DNA from: Bacillus sp. ISL-7
Lineage (GTDB): Bacteria > Bacillota > Bacilli > Bacillales_B > DSM-18226
Assembly (NCBI RefSeq): GCF_018613065.1
Contig: NZ_JAGGQW010000040.1
Coordinates: 1 to 64,000, forward strand
Reading direction: 5' to 3'
DNA length: 64,000 nt
This document shows, piece after piece, positions 25,750 through 34,384 of this stretch (positions are counted from its first letter, which is position 1; every line of letters starts with the position of its first letter). The position numbers and the translations under genes are program-made. The notes below the pieces were generated by a model. The model saw only the letters and a list, made by a program, of their open reading frames with translations, did not search any database and had not been told where the DNA came from.

Positions 25750-27294
25750 ATGCCCTTACAAGCAATATCTGGTGAAATCAGATCACAGATGCTTAATGAT
25801 AATTTTAGTTTTTTAGATGGTGAAAAAATAGGCAAGGGGAATCTTCCTTTCTTTAATGTCAAAGATTCAGGGGCAATAGGGGATGGGGTGGCAGATGATA
25901 CAGTAATTATTCAATCTGCTTTAGATAAAGCATCCACTTTAGCTTTTCCTTCAAAAGTAGTCATTCCTGCTGGTACATACAAACTAACTGCTGAATTATT
26001 AATTAAGAAAAACACATATTTAGAATTACATCCTAATGCTGTTTTGAAAAGGTCACATAACGGAAATATCATACGTAACTATCGTACAACTGATTCATTT
26101 GCTGGTTACAATGGGAATGGAAACATTGTTATTGATGGTGGTACATTTGATTGTAATGGTGCAAACTTTACAACAACTTGTAATGGAATAGCTTTAGCCC
26201 ATGCTGAACATATTCAAATTCGTAATATTACCATTAAAGATGTTGTAAATGGTCATGCGATTGAAGCAACAGGTATTCGTCACTGGTCTGTTAGAAATAG
26301 TAAATTTCTTGGATACAAAGATACGGACACAACGCATTATTATAACGAAGCAATTCAAGTTGAACTTACAAATGAAGCTGGTTATGTAGGTAATTTAGAT
26401 GATTATACACCTTCACATTTTGGGGTTGTAGAAGGATGCTACTTTGCTAATAGTGGAACAAGTGGATTTAGTCCTTATCCGTGTGGAGTGGGTGCTCATG
26501 GAGCAGCAGCTAATATTTGGTATGACTATATCAGTGTAATTAATAATACATTTGAAGCTTGTTCTTATTGGGCTGTTCGTCCGTTTAAGTGGTCGAATGC
26601 TATTGTTCAAGGGAACAAAATGAAGAATTGTGCAGGTGGAGTTTACGTTGCAAATCCTGCAACTGGTTCAGAATCAGCAAAAGACTCAAATGGAGTTGGG
26701 CAACCAGCACAACCAACTTACAATGTAATTATTGTTGAAAACATCATGACAGGACTTACTGGTGATGGTATAAAACTCGAAGGTCAATCTGATGCTTATA
26801 TTACACGTATGAAAGTCGCTGATAATGTCATGGATAGCTTAACAGGACGTGGAGTTTACATGAAGTATGTTAGTCACTCAATGGTTGAAGGTAATGTTAT
26901 TAATGGAGCAACTAACAATGGGATGTTCATTGACTATTGTGCAAGTATTGATTTCAATGATAACCGAATTTCAAATGTTAATTTCTATGGATTCAACATT
27001 GCTGGTACAAATACTGCATTAACCTTTATCAATAACCGAATTACTAACCCTTCACAAGCAACTGATAACCAATATGATGGGTTTATTATTTCTAATGGAA
27101 ATAGTGATGTTAGGCTTAATAATAACCGTGTAAGAACAGAATCAGGGAAACTAAAGGCAAGATATGGTTGTAATATTCAAACAGGTGTAACAGGAGTTGT
27201 ACGGTTCGGTAATGACTTCAAGTGTGGTGCTGGTACTGCAAGCTTAATAGATACTTCAACTACACCTGTAACAAGTTCAAGTGATGTAGTATGA
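25750..27294 (+). CDS. Tail spike with pectate-lyase-like beta-helix
   Basis: A 514-residue protein. The segment FFNVKDSGAIGDGVADDTVIIQSALDKAS (in parts) at about residues 35-63 is the signature of the pectate lyase superfamily; repeated NVI/NNRI turns over residues 100-480 show a right-handed beta-helix. Phage proteins of this type bind or cut surface polysaccharide. ATG follows GGAGGTGG. It lies between the distal tail gene and the tail tip gene and overlaps the latter by ATGA. Confidence 0.82.
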   Translation: MPLQAISGEIRSQMLNDNFSFLDGEKIGKGNLPFFNVKDSGAIGDGVADDTVIIQSALDKASTLAFPSKVVIPAGTYKLTAELLIKKNTYLELHPNAVLKRSHNGNIIRNYRTTDSFAGYNGNGNIVIDGGTFDCNGANFTTTCNGIALAHAEHIQIRNITIKDVVNGHAIEATGIRHWSVRNSKFLGYKDTDTTHYYNEAIQVELTNEAGYVGNLDDYTPSHFGVVEGCYFANSGTSGFSPYPCGVGAHGAAANIWYDYISVINNTFEACSYWAVRPFKWSNAIVQGNKMKNCAGGVYVANPATGSESAKDSNGVGQPAQPTYNVIIVENIMTGLTGDGIKLEGQSDAYITRMKVADNVMDSLTGRGVYMKYVSHSMVEGNVINGATNNGMFIDYCASIDFNDNRISNVNFYGFNIAGTNTALTFINNRITNPSQATDNQYDGFIISNGNSDVRLNNNRVRTESGKLKARYGCNIQTGVTGVVRFGNDFKCGAGTASLIDTSTTPVTSSSDVV

Positions 27295-29102
27295 TAAAAA
27301 TTTTAAATCAACAATTTGAAACTATTGCTATATTAGAAAATGCGTATAACATTGGATACGAAAAAGTTTTTAATGAGTTATGGACAGCTAACTTTTCATT
27401 ACCATTAGATGATGAGAAAAACGCAGATTGTAAGTCATTGTACTTTGTTGAAATAACTGATCAAGATGAATACATTGGTTTATTTAGAATTGTACCTTCA
27501 ACTACAACTAAGAATGAAGGTACAAATGAAGTAAAGTATGAGTGTGAGCATGTACTAGCAGCGTTGTTAGATAGCGTGCTTTTTTTATATCATGACAGAA
27601 TCAATGTAAAAACAAGTGATGTATTACAATTTCTCCTAGATAAACAGAATACAAAACATTGGAAATTGGGCAAGGTTGATTTTGTTCGTTATTTCTCATA
27701 TAAATGGGAAAACGAAAATTTACTTTCAGCTTTGTTTAGTGTTCCTAAAACCTTCGATGTTTCTTATCAGTGGACTTGGGATACTTCAACTTATCCTTGG
27801 ACTTTAAATCTAGTTAACCCTGAATCTGAGATAACTTGTGAGATTAGATACGGTAAAAATCAAAGAAGTATGGAAAAAGAAGAAGACCCTACAGTTATTT
27901 TTAATCGAATTTATCCACTTGGGTATGGAGAAGGTGACAATCAACTTACAATAAAATCAGTAAATAGCGGAATACCTTATGTAGAAGATTCAGAATCAAT
28001 CGCTAAGAATGGTATACGTGATTATATTTTGAGTGATAAGACATTTGAAGATGGAGCGTCATTAAAAGCATATGCTATTTCATTGTTAAATCAATGGAAA
28101 GTTCCAAAAGTGACCTATAAAGCAAGTGCGGTAGATATATCATCAATTACTGGCGAAGATTCTGATAAGTTAAAAATGGGACGTATGGTTAGAATGGTTG
28201 ATGATGATTTAGGTGTATTTGAAGCTAGAATTATGAAAGAAAGTAAATCTGATTTAACAGGTAACTATGGAGATGTTAATTTAGAGATTGGTAATAAAAT
28301 AGAAACTCAATCTGATTTAGAACGAAAGCAGCAAATTAATGAATTGTATGCTCAGGGTGCAACTAACATTGACAGTCATGATTATAATGATAATGCTGAT
28401 CAAGATAACCCTGCGGAAATTACATTTTACCTTCCAGATGAGTTAGTTAAAATCAATAAACTTTTACTATCTTTTAAGACAAGTAATTTTAGAGCCTATG
28501 AGAGAGCTATTCAAGGTGGTGGGGCTTCTACCCAAACAAGTTCAAGTGGTGGTGGTTCTACTCAAACTAGTTCAACAGGTGGTCAGGCTACAGTAACAAG
28601 TGCGAGTGGTGGAGGGACAACAGCAACTTCTTCTAGTTATGTAGAACAACATATTATGTCTGGTGTACCTGAAAACGTTGTAGGTACAGCCAATTACGGA
28701 AATCATTTACACGAAGTAGTTATTCCTGGTCATAACCATACAGTTACAATTGCTAGTCATACTCATTCAGTTTCAGTTCCAAGTCATTCACACACAGTAA
28801 CTATTCCAGATCATTCACATACTGTTGCTATACCTGACCATACACATGCTATAGAATTTGGGATTTATGAGTTAGGTCAATTACCAACTTCCGTAGTTAT
28901 CAAAGTGGATGATAACACTGTTCCTTTTACATCAGTGGAAGGTGATAATATCGACTTAATTCCTTACCTTTCAAAAGATTCAGAGGGTAAAGTAGACAGA
29001 GGATGGCACACAATCACAATTGCTCCAAACGACTTAGGAAGAATTAATGCACAAATTTATAGTCAAGTTTTTATTCAGAGTCGTGGAAATGGCTCTTTTT
29101 AA
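27291..29102 (+). CDS. Tail tip / endopeptidase-type tail protein with HxH repeats
   Basis: A 603-residue protein. Residues 1-340 resemble the Tal/prophage endopeptidase tail family (LENAYNIGYEKVFNELWTANF, YECEHVLAALLD). After this comes a Gly/Ser/Thr/Gln-rich linker at about 408-450 and then six HxH motifs spaced nine residues apart, from HLHEVVIPG through HTHAIEFG at about 475-525. HxH strands coordinate metal in phage tail needles such as T4 gp37. A C-terminal domain of about 80 residues closes the protein. It probably forms the host-contacting tip. Confidence 0.82.
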   Translation: MIKILNQQFETIAILENAYNIGYEKVFNELWTANFSLPLDDEKNADCKSLYFVEITDQDEYIGLFRIVPSTTTKNEGTNEVKYECEHVLAALLDSVLFLYHDRINVKTSDVLQFLLDKQNTKHWKLGKVDFVRYFSYKWENENLLSALFSVPKTFDVSYQWTWDTSTYPWTLNLVNPESEITCEIRYGKNQRSMEKEEDPTVIFNRIYPLGYGEGDNQLTIKSVNSGIPYVEDSESIAKNGIRDYILSDKTFEDGASLKAYAISLLNQWKVPKVTYKASAVDISSITGEDSDKLKMGRMVRMVDDDLGVFEARIMKESKSDLTGNYGDVNLEIGNKIETQSDLERKQQINELYAQGATNIDSHDYNDNADQDNPAEITFYLPDELVKINKLLLSFKTSNFRAYERAIQGGGASTQTSSSGGGSTQTSSTGGQATVTSASGGGTTATSSSYVEQHIMSGVPENVVGTANYGNHLHEVVIPGHNHTVTIASHTHSVSVPSHSHTVTIPDHSHTVAIPDHTHAIEFGIYELGQLPTSVVIKVDDNTVPFTSVEGDNIDLIPYLSKDSEGKVDRGWHTITIAPNDLGRINAQIYSQVFIQSRGNGSF

Positions 29103-29120
29103 TTTTAAAAGTTCAGTCTA

Positions 29121-29149
29121 GAGAGTCCTTTATGGCTCTCATTTTTTTA
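29121..29149 (+). terminator. Terminator at the end of the tail genes
   Basis: GAGAG TCCTTTATGG CTCTC followed by ATTTTTTT. Confidence 0.65.
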
Positions 29150-29170
29150 GTTTAGTTGGAAATAAATAGA

Positions 29171-29211
29171 AAAAGACTACCCAACTTTTGAGAGAGAGGT
29201 AGTCTTTTTTT
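29171..29211 (+). terminator. Second terminator before the lysis genes
   Basis: AAAAGACTACC / GGTAGTCTTTTTTT, an 11-bp stem with a 16-base loop and a T run. Confidence 0.8.
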
Positions 29212-29255
29212 GTGGATTTGCACCACAACTTGAGTCTATCAAAGGTGGTGGAATT

Positions 29256-29648
29256 ATGCAACATGGGAAAGAGGTGTTATTAATGCATTTTGATATTACA
29301 ACAATAGTTGGGAATGTATGGTATGTAGCTTTAGGGGTCATTCTTTTTGATGTAGTTACTGGTTTATTAGCGGCAGCAATTGAAAGAAAACTCAATAGTT
29401 CAATCAACTATGTTGGAATGATTAGAAAAGTAGGTGAGTTTGTAGCACTTGCTTTCTTAGTTTTTGTTGATGCTTATGTAGGTGCAAATGGATTGATTAT
29501 CAAATTGGGTGTTGGAATGATTGTAGCCTATGAAGCTATGAGTATTATTGAAAACTTCAGTCGTATTGGAATTGACATGAAATTTCTAACTAAATATTTC
29601 GATAAGAACAAAATAGGGACAAAAAGGAAAAAAGGGGATGGAAAGTAA
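29256..29648 (+). CDS. Holin
   Basis: A 130-residue membrane protein of the phage_holin_4 type, as in Cp-1 or A118-like systems. Hydrophobic helices lie at about 20-45 (VWYVALGVILFDVVTGLLAAAI) and 60-100. It makes pores that release the endolysin. Two starts are possible: ATG 29256 after AAAGGTGG and ATG 29283 after GAGGTG, nine codons apart. The stop overlaps the endolysin ATG. Confidence 0.87.
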   Translation: MQHGKEVLLMHFDITTIVGNVWYVALGVILFDVVTGLLAAAIERKLNSSINYVGMIRKVGEFVALAFLVFVDAYVGANGLIIKLGVGMIVAYEAMSIIENFSRIGIDMKFLTKYFDKNKIGTKRKKGDGK

Positions 29649-30322
29649 TGATTTATGATAAACGTAATTTAAGTAATATTGAAAAATTAGCTGACAATAC
29701 GAAAATTGCTGCATTGAAATGGCATGACTATTTGGTGAAAAATAACATTGACATTCTCATCTATTCAACTATTCGTACAGTGGATGAGCAACGTGCAAAC
29801 GTTAAAAAAGGTGTATCTCAGACTATGAAATCCTATCACATTGTCGGTCAAGCGTTGGATTTTGTTCCAGTTGTCAAAGGTCAACCTAAATGGGATGGAT
29901 ACAATGATAGTAACATTAAGGAAGCTATTGCTGAAGCTAAAAGGTTAGGATTTGAATGGGGTGGCGATTGGAAATCATTTGTTGATCAACCACATTTACA
30001 ATATAACTATAAGGGATATGGAACTGATGTGTTCGGCAAGTACAAGGAAGAAGTCAAACCAGTTGTGAAAGTTGTACCTAAACCTAAAACATTTCAGTTA
30101 ACTTATACTCGGATACTTAAAGAAGGAATGTCTGGAACTGATGTTGGTAAAATGCAAGAAGCATTAAATAAATTAGGATTCAACTGTGGAAAAGTTGATA
30201 AACAATTTGGATCAAAAACAAAATCAGCATTAATATTACTCCAGAAAAAGCATCTACCACATGAAGTGGATGGTATAGCTGCAAAACATGTTGTTGCTAA
30301 GATTAACCAATTACTAAAATAA
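29648..30322 (+). CDS. Endolysin: M15 peptidase with peptidoglycan-binding domain
   Basis: A 224-residue cell wall hydrolase. The N-terminal half is an L-alanyl-D-glutamate or D-Ala-D-Ala type peptidase of family M15 (VanY/CwlK/Ply500-like): SYHIVGQALD gives zinc ligands His64 and Asp71, and DQPHLQY gives His116. Residues about 148-224 (LKEGMSGTDVGKMQEALNKLGF) form a peptidoglycan-binding domain. It lies directly behind the holin and in front of a terminator. Confidence 0.92.
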   Translation: MIYDKRNLSNIEKLADNTKIAALKWHDYLVKNNIDILIYSTIRTVDEQRANVKKGVSQTMKSYHIVGQALDFVPVVKGQPKWDGYNDSNIKEAIAEAKRLGFEWGGDWKSFVDQPHLQYNYKGYGTDVFGKYKEEVKPVVKVVPKPKTFQLTYTRILKEGMSGTDVGKMQEALNKLGFNCGKVDKQFGSKTKSALILLQKKHLPHEVDGIAAKHVVAKINQLLK

Positions 30323-30327
30323 AATAC

Positions 30328-30358
30328 AAAAGCCCTTCTCTTAATTGAGAGGGGCTTT
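30328..30358. terminator. Bidirectional terminator after the endolysin
   Basis: AAAGCCCTTCTC TTAATT GAGAGGGGCTTT separates the lysis genes from convergent minus-strand genes. Confidence 0.8.
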
Positions 30359-30363
30359 AACCA

Positions 30364-30711
30364 TTAAAATAGTTTTTTAATTAAATTAGAGTAGATCCTA
30401 TTATCAATCTCAAGTAAACTTTTCTTCCCACCCTTAAATTGAATCGCAATCACATGAGTTGATTTTGATTTAGCTGAGAGACCTGCTAATAACCCAACAG
30501 GACCTAACACAAGACTACCAACAAATGCACGACCAACAGCACTAGTTGCACTTTTACGTTTTGTCTCGTCAAGAACTTCATAAGACTCAACAGTATCTTT
30601 ATTTATATCCCTGACATTTGCAAAATTTTTCATAAGGCAAATACCACTAAAGGACTCAGAAACGGTAGACCCCTCATAATCTCCTGCTATAACTTTGTTC
30701 TTTGCCGCCAT
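30364..30711 (-). CDS. Unknown small protein with glycine-zipper segment
   Basis: A 115-residue protein from ATG 30711 after GGGGGAAG; the longer frame to 30780 has no ribosome site. The middle AVGRAFVGSLVLGPVGLLAGLSAK is a Gly-rich hydrophobic segment that may insert in membrane, followed by HVIAIQFKGGKKSLLEIDNRIY. Related proteins are common in Bacillus phages and genomes, without known function. It is placed with regulatory genes that may be expressed in the lysogen. Confidence 0.65.
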   Translation of the reverse strand: MAAKNKVIAGDYEGSTVSESFSGICLMKNFANVRDINKDTVESYEVLDETKRKSATSAVGRAFVGSLVLGPVGLLAGLSAKSKSTHVIAIQFKGGKKSLLEIDNRIYSNLIKKLF

Positions 30712-30815
30712 GATTAACTTCCCCCAATTTTTTCTGTTTGTGGAAATTATAACATGGTAAAAAATAAAAACGTATATCAAAAATGGATAACCTTAATTTT
30801 AAATTTATATTTACT

Positions 30816-31190
30816 TTAATATTTCACATTAAACAACTTTTTCAATCTACTCGTACCTTCAACTGCCATTGCATCTTCCCAGAAACGCATTCTTCCTTCA
30901 TATCCATGTGGAAAATATGCGTATTCAATAAATATGTCATCCCTAATTGGTTCAGCAACTTTAATTTTTAATTCCTTCATTTTTGTTCTTATCTTTTTTA
31001 AATCAGTTCTTAATATCTTCAATTTACTTTCAACTAAATGTTGATAAGCTTCAGGTATTTTAAAATTTAGATTTGTTGTAAGTTGATGATCATTTTCAAG
31101 TATTTGGATAAGGTAATTTGTATAAATATAATCCACTATAAGGTCTTCTTCATTCTTCGGTATCGGTGCTTTCATCTTCATCTTCCTCAT
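30816..31190 (-). CDS. Unknown phage protein
   Basis: A 124-residue helical, charged protein (LRTDLKKIRTKMKELKIKVAE, then IFIEYAYFPHGYEGRMRFWEDA). The start is uncertain; it overlaps the preceding 55-residue gene by about 40 bases on the same strand, which suggests coupled translation. No family is recognised. Confidence 0.5.
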   Translation of the reverse strand: MRKMKMKAPIPKNEEDLIVDYIYTNYLIQILENDHQLTTNLNFKIPEAYQHLVESKLKILRTDLKKIRTKMKELKIKVAEPIRDDIFIEYAYFPHGYEGRMRFWEDAMAVEGTSRLKKLFNVKY

Positions 31191-31317
31191 AATACTTTTT
31201 CATGATCTTATGTTGTTCAGTCATCATATCGTAAAAATGAACTCTAAATTGTACATCCCTCACTGTTAATCCTATTTCCTCGAAATTTTCAATTAACTTT
31301 ATCCACTTTTCGTTCAT
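31150..31317 (-). CDS. Unknown 55-residue acidic-tailed protein
   Basis: Begins MNEKWIKLIENFEEIGLTVRD and ends in a very acidic tail (YYEEDEDESTDTEE). AAGGTGG lies nine bases before ATG 31317, inside the end of the HTH gene. The overlap on both sides makes a compact three-gene unit. The acidic tail would suit a DNA-mimic or antirepressor partner of the HTH protein, but that is only a guess. Confidence 0.55.
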   Translation of the reverse strand: MNEKWIKLIENFEEIGLTVRDVQFRVHFYDMMTEQHKIMKKYYEEDEDESTDTEE

Positions 31318-31504
31318 ACAAATCATCCACCTTACAATTCAATAACTCAGCTAAATCAAACAATTCCGGTGCAGAAGGAAAACTTTTTCCAGTACACCAG
31401 TTTGAAATGGTATTAGCAGTTTTTTTATACCTCTGCCTTAAATCCTCCCTTGTATAATCTGACTTATCTATTAACCATCCGATGTTACTCTTTAATTTCC
31501 TCAT
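31289..31504 (-). CDS. HTH regulator of the late accessory cluster
   Basis: A 71-residue XRE-type protein: SDYTREDLRQRYKKTANTISNWCTGKSFPSAPELFDLAELLNCKVDDLYE (in parts) has the helix-turn-helix at about 18-38. It is divergent from the FtsK-type gene across a 280-base spacer that should hold its operator. It heads a minus-strand unit of three or four genes and is a second Cro/CI-like regulator in the prophage. Confidence 0.78.
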   Translation of the reverse strand: MRKLKSNIGWLIDKSDYTREDLRQRYKKTANTISNWCTGKSFPSAPELFDLAELLNCKVDDLYERKVDKVN

Positions 31505-31785
31505 TTTTAATCACCTATTTAATATTTCCCTATTCCTTTTGAAAATCCTTTCATAATTGAATTTGTAGTTATCAAAATTTATTTTGGATAGAAAGGAATA
31601 ATGGACAATCCATCGCCCATACCATGTATTAAACCAAATGAAATTCCACCTTAGTACGATTCCAAGGAATATTCCAGATGTTGAAATATCAATAGTTTCG
31701 ACACTTTTTTCACTATTCCAGATTGATGCAACTAATTACTCTGTAATTACTAAAGAGGTGGCGTGGAAAGAAGGAGGAATTAAGT

Positions 31786-33063
31786 ATGATATTTGAAGTA
31801 GCTTCAACAATTTTAATGTCAGCAATTTCTTTGAAGGCTAATCAATCAAAAAGTGGGGCAGGGTACGATTCAAAAAAAATTAACAAGATTTTTTCTTTAA
31901 GCGGACTCAATGTTAAGGACGGCAATCAAACATTAACTGCTCAACAAATCAAAAAGGAAAATTATGATTGGGGTGTCGAGTATCGATATAGAATTCCACT
32001 CGGTAGAAGTTTTGAGGATTATCTTTCTAAACAGAAGACGATTGAAGCAGGAATAAACACCCGACAAGTTAAACTTCAATTTAAAGACCTCAAATCATTG
32101 AAATTAGACCGAAATATCATCAGTAATATAAAAGGACTCTACACGAAAAAACTCACTGATAACAAAGAAATAGAAATGTCTTACGATGGATTATTAATGA
32201 TAAAAGTCTATAACCTTCCATTAACATCGGAAGTCATTTACACAAAAGATTTATTTGAAAAATGTAATGGTTGGGAAGTACCTATTGGTGTTACAAGAAC
32301 AGAGTTAATCAAACATGATTTTGATGAAGTATACAACATGATCGTGGCAGGGAGTCCTGGTTATGGAAAATCAGTTACATTAAAAAATATCATTACTTCC
32401 TTAGTCGTTAGAAAATCAAAGGATGTAAAATTCACACTCATAGATTTAAAGGGAGGGTTAGCCTTTAATCGATTTAAAAAATTAAAACAAGTTGATACAG
32501 TTGCAAAAACACCAAGCGAAGCTTTAATTGCTTTAAAAAGTTTTCAAGATAAGATGGTCAAAGTCATCGATTATTTGTTAGAAAAGGGGTTTGAGGATGT
32601 AAAAGAGGCAGGTATCAAAGAAAGATATTTCTGTATTATAGATGAAGCAGCCGATTTATCAGGGGAAAGGGAAGCACTTGAAATTGTAAAGGATATTGCA
32701 AGACGTGGACGTGGAGCTGGTTTTCGTTTAATCTATGCAACCCAATATCCAACTAATGAGACTTTGCCATCCCAAGTTCGTCAAAATTGTGATTCTAGAC
32801 TTTGTTTCATGCTTCAAACAAATATAGCAAGTAGGGCAGTGTTAGATGATGGTGGAGCTGAAAATTTACCATTTATAAGAGGTAGAGCAATTTATCAAAC
32901 GGATAGAAATACCACTATTCAAACTCCTTTAATAAAAAACAGTGATATTGACGAATGGATTAACCCTTTCAATGTTACAAAGAAGGAGGAATTAAATAAT
33001 GAAACCCTTGAACAAACGACAAGAACAAATACTTTTGTCGCTAAAGAAACTAGATTATCTTGA
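31786..33063 (+). CDS. FtsK/SpoIIIE-like DNA translocase
   Basis: A 425-residue ATPase with Walker A GSPGYGKS at 189-196, LIDLKGGLAFNRF at 219-230, Walker B YFCIIDEAAD at 281-290 and the arginine-rich RRGRGAGFRLIYATQYP. It lacks N-terminal membrane helices and the gamma domain of cellular FtsK, so it is closest to the short translocases of Bacillus phages and of ICEs such as the YdcQ type. ATG follows AAGGAGG. It overlaps the next gene by 65 bases. Confidence 0.87.
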   Translation: MIFEVASTILMSAISLKANQSKSGAGYDSKKINKIFSLSGLNVKDGNQTLTAQQIKKENYDWGVEYRYRIPLGRSFEDYLSKQKTIEAGINTRQVKLQFKDLKSLKLDRNIISNIKGLYTKKLTDNKEIEMSYDGLLMIKVYNLPLTSEVIYTKDLFEKCNGWEVPIGVTRTELIKHDFDEVYNMIVAGSPGYGKSVTLKNIITSLVVRKSKDVKFTLIDLKGGLAFNRFKKLKQVDTVAKTPSEALIALKSFQDKMVKVIDYLLEKGFEDVKEAGIKERYFCIIDEAADLSGEREALEIVKDIARRGRGAGFRLIYATQYPTNETLPSQVRQNCDSRLCFMLQTNIASRAVLDDGGAENLPFIRGRAIYQTDRNTTIQTPLIKNSDIDEWINPFNVTKKEELNNETLEQTTRTNTFVAKETRLS

Positions 33064-33592
33064 TAGAGATCAATTAAACAGAATCCATCGACTAGGTACA
33101 ATCCGCAATACTAATCGTATCCTCAAACAATTATCCCTCTATTTATCTAGTTATCGAGAAGACTATTCCACAATTTATTATCTCAATAAAGATGGCAGAG
33201 AGTATGTTACTTCTGAAAAGGTAAGAAAGAAAACAAACTTTGTGAACCATGTGATTATGAGAAATCAATTCTACATTTATGCAGGCTTTCCGAGTGAATG
33301 GAAAAATGAAATGGAGCTTAATGACGGAGAAATCAAGGTAATTTGTGATGCCTGGTTTAAGTCAAATAGTAAATTTCACATCTTAGAAGTGGATTATCAG
33401 CAGACCATGAAAGAAAACAGAAATAAAATTGAAAAGTACAAAGGACTATATAAAAACCAAGGCATGGAAAAGAAATTAGGGTATGTTCCACCATTAATAT
33501 GGGTAACAACGACAGAATTAAGAAAGAAGAAATTAGTTGAGTTATGTAAAGGATTACCCTATGGAGTTTACACCATCAATGACATCAAATAA
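32999..33592 (+). CDS. Replication-relaxation family protein
   Basis: A 197-residue winged-helix protein: LNKRQEQILLSLKKLDYLDRDQLNRIHRLG, then NTNRILKQLSLYLSSYREDYSTIYYLNKDGREYV, the usual layout of the replication-relaxation family. The C-terminal part (VICDAWFKSNSKFHILEVDYQQT) is nuclease-like in pattern. It has an AAGGAGG site inside the FtsK-like gene and is translated with it. The pair is frequent in Bacillus mobile elements, where the role is thought to be in plasmid or phage DNA handling. Confidence 0.78.
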   Translation: MKPLNKRQEQILLSLKKLDYLDRDQLNRIHRLGTIRNTNRILKQLSLYLSSYREDYSTIYYLNKDGREYVTSEKVRKKTNFVNHVIMRNQFYIYAGFPSEWKNEMELNDGEIKVICDAWFKSNSKFHILEVDYQQTMKENRNKIEKYKGLYKNQGMEKKLGYVPPLIWVTTTELRKKKLVELCKGLPYGVYTINDIK

Positions 33593-33605
33593 GGAGTGAT
33601 TCATC

Positions 33606-34088
33606 ATGAAAACTAAAGCAATCAAATTTGGTGAATTTATGAATGGTGATTATAAAGTAAAGCAAAAAGAGAAAAGACAAAGAATTATTCGTAAAACTAC
33701 TAAAATAGCAACAGCAGCAATTCTTCCATTAGTAACTTGTGGTTCTGTTGGAACATTAGGATTTGCATTGACAGCATTAGCGGCTACAACGTCAACCAAT
33801 GTGGTTACTGTGACTGCTCCTATAGCTGTAACTGTTGGTGCAAAGGAATGGATGTCAGAAACAACTCTTAGCACTTTAGCCCATGTTCTTGATCCAGTTG
33901 TAGATATTCTAGTTGCTCTAAGTTTTCCGATTGCATCAGTTATCATTGTAGGCTCATGTTTTCAGTTCATGTTCGATAGAGCAGATAAAGGATGGCAGAT
34001 GATTCAAAACGCTGGTTTAGGTTACGTCTTAATTCAGGTATCCCCTCTTATTTTGGACGTATTAAAGCAAGTAGGTAACGCTGTCTAA
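33606..34088 (+). CDS. Small membrane protein, pilin-like pattern
   Basis: A 160-residue protein with a basic N terminus and three hydrophobic segments at about 36-66, 100-120 and 135-152 (VVDILVALSFPIASVIIVGSCF). The two last helices with a short basic loop recall TrbC/VirB2-type proteins, which would fit the FtsK-like and relaxation-like neighbours, but the similarity is only in pattern. ATG lies 14 bases behind the previous gene after AAGGAGTG. Confidence 0.5.
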   Translation: MKTKAIKFGEFMNGDYKVKQKEKRQRIIRKTTKIATAAILPLVTCGSVGTLGFALTALAATTSTNVVTVTAPIAVTVGAKEWMSETTLSTLAHVLDPVVDILVALSFPIASVIIVGSCFQFMFDRADKGWQMIQNAGLGYVLIQVSPLILDVLKQVGNAV

Positions 34089-34129
34089 AATGAGGGTTTA
34101 TATAAAATTACATCTAAGGAGGCTACAAA

Positions 34130-34249
34130 ATGGGAATTAAGATTATGATTGATGGTGTTAAATATGCACAATGTAAAGAATGCGGAGTGTATCACAAATC
34201 AATGAAGGGCAAAAAGAATAGAAAACAAATTGTGTGTACAACGAAATAA
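34130..34249 (+). CDS. Small zinc-ribbon-like protein
   Basis: A 39-residue protein with AAGGAGG before ATG 34130. It has CKECG and a third Cys near the end (QIVCTTK), a half zinc ribbon, and a basic middle (KSMKGKKNRKQ). It is the last gene of the FtsK-type unit, with a terminator right behind it. Confidence 0.55.
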   Translation: MGIKIMIDGVKYAQCKECGVYHKSMKGKKNRKQIVCTTK

Positions 34250-34253
34250 CATG

Positions 34254-34279
34254 AGGAGAAGCAATTCTCCTGTTTTATT
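34254..34279 (+). terminator. Terminator of the FtsK-type unit
   Basis: AGGAGAA GCAA TTCTCCT followed by GTTTTATTT. Confidence 0.75.
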
Positions 34280-34384
34280 TCTCCAAAATGGAAGTTTAAA
34301 ATTTTTATAATGAAATAATGTCCAATCATAAAATGAAGCTTGTCCATAAAATATAGTAATTTGAATGAAAGGATGTGATTTTTA

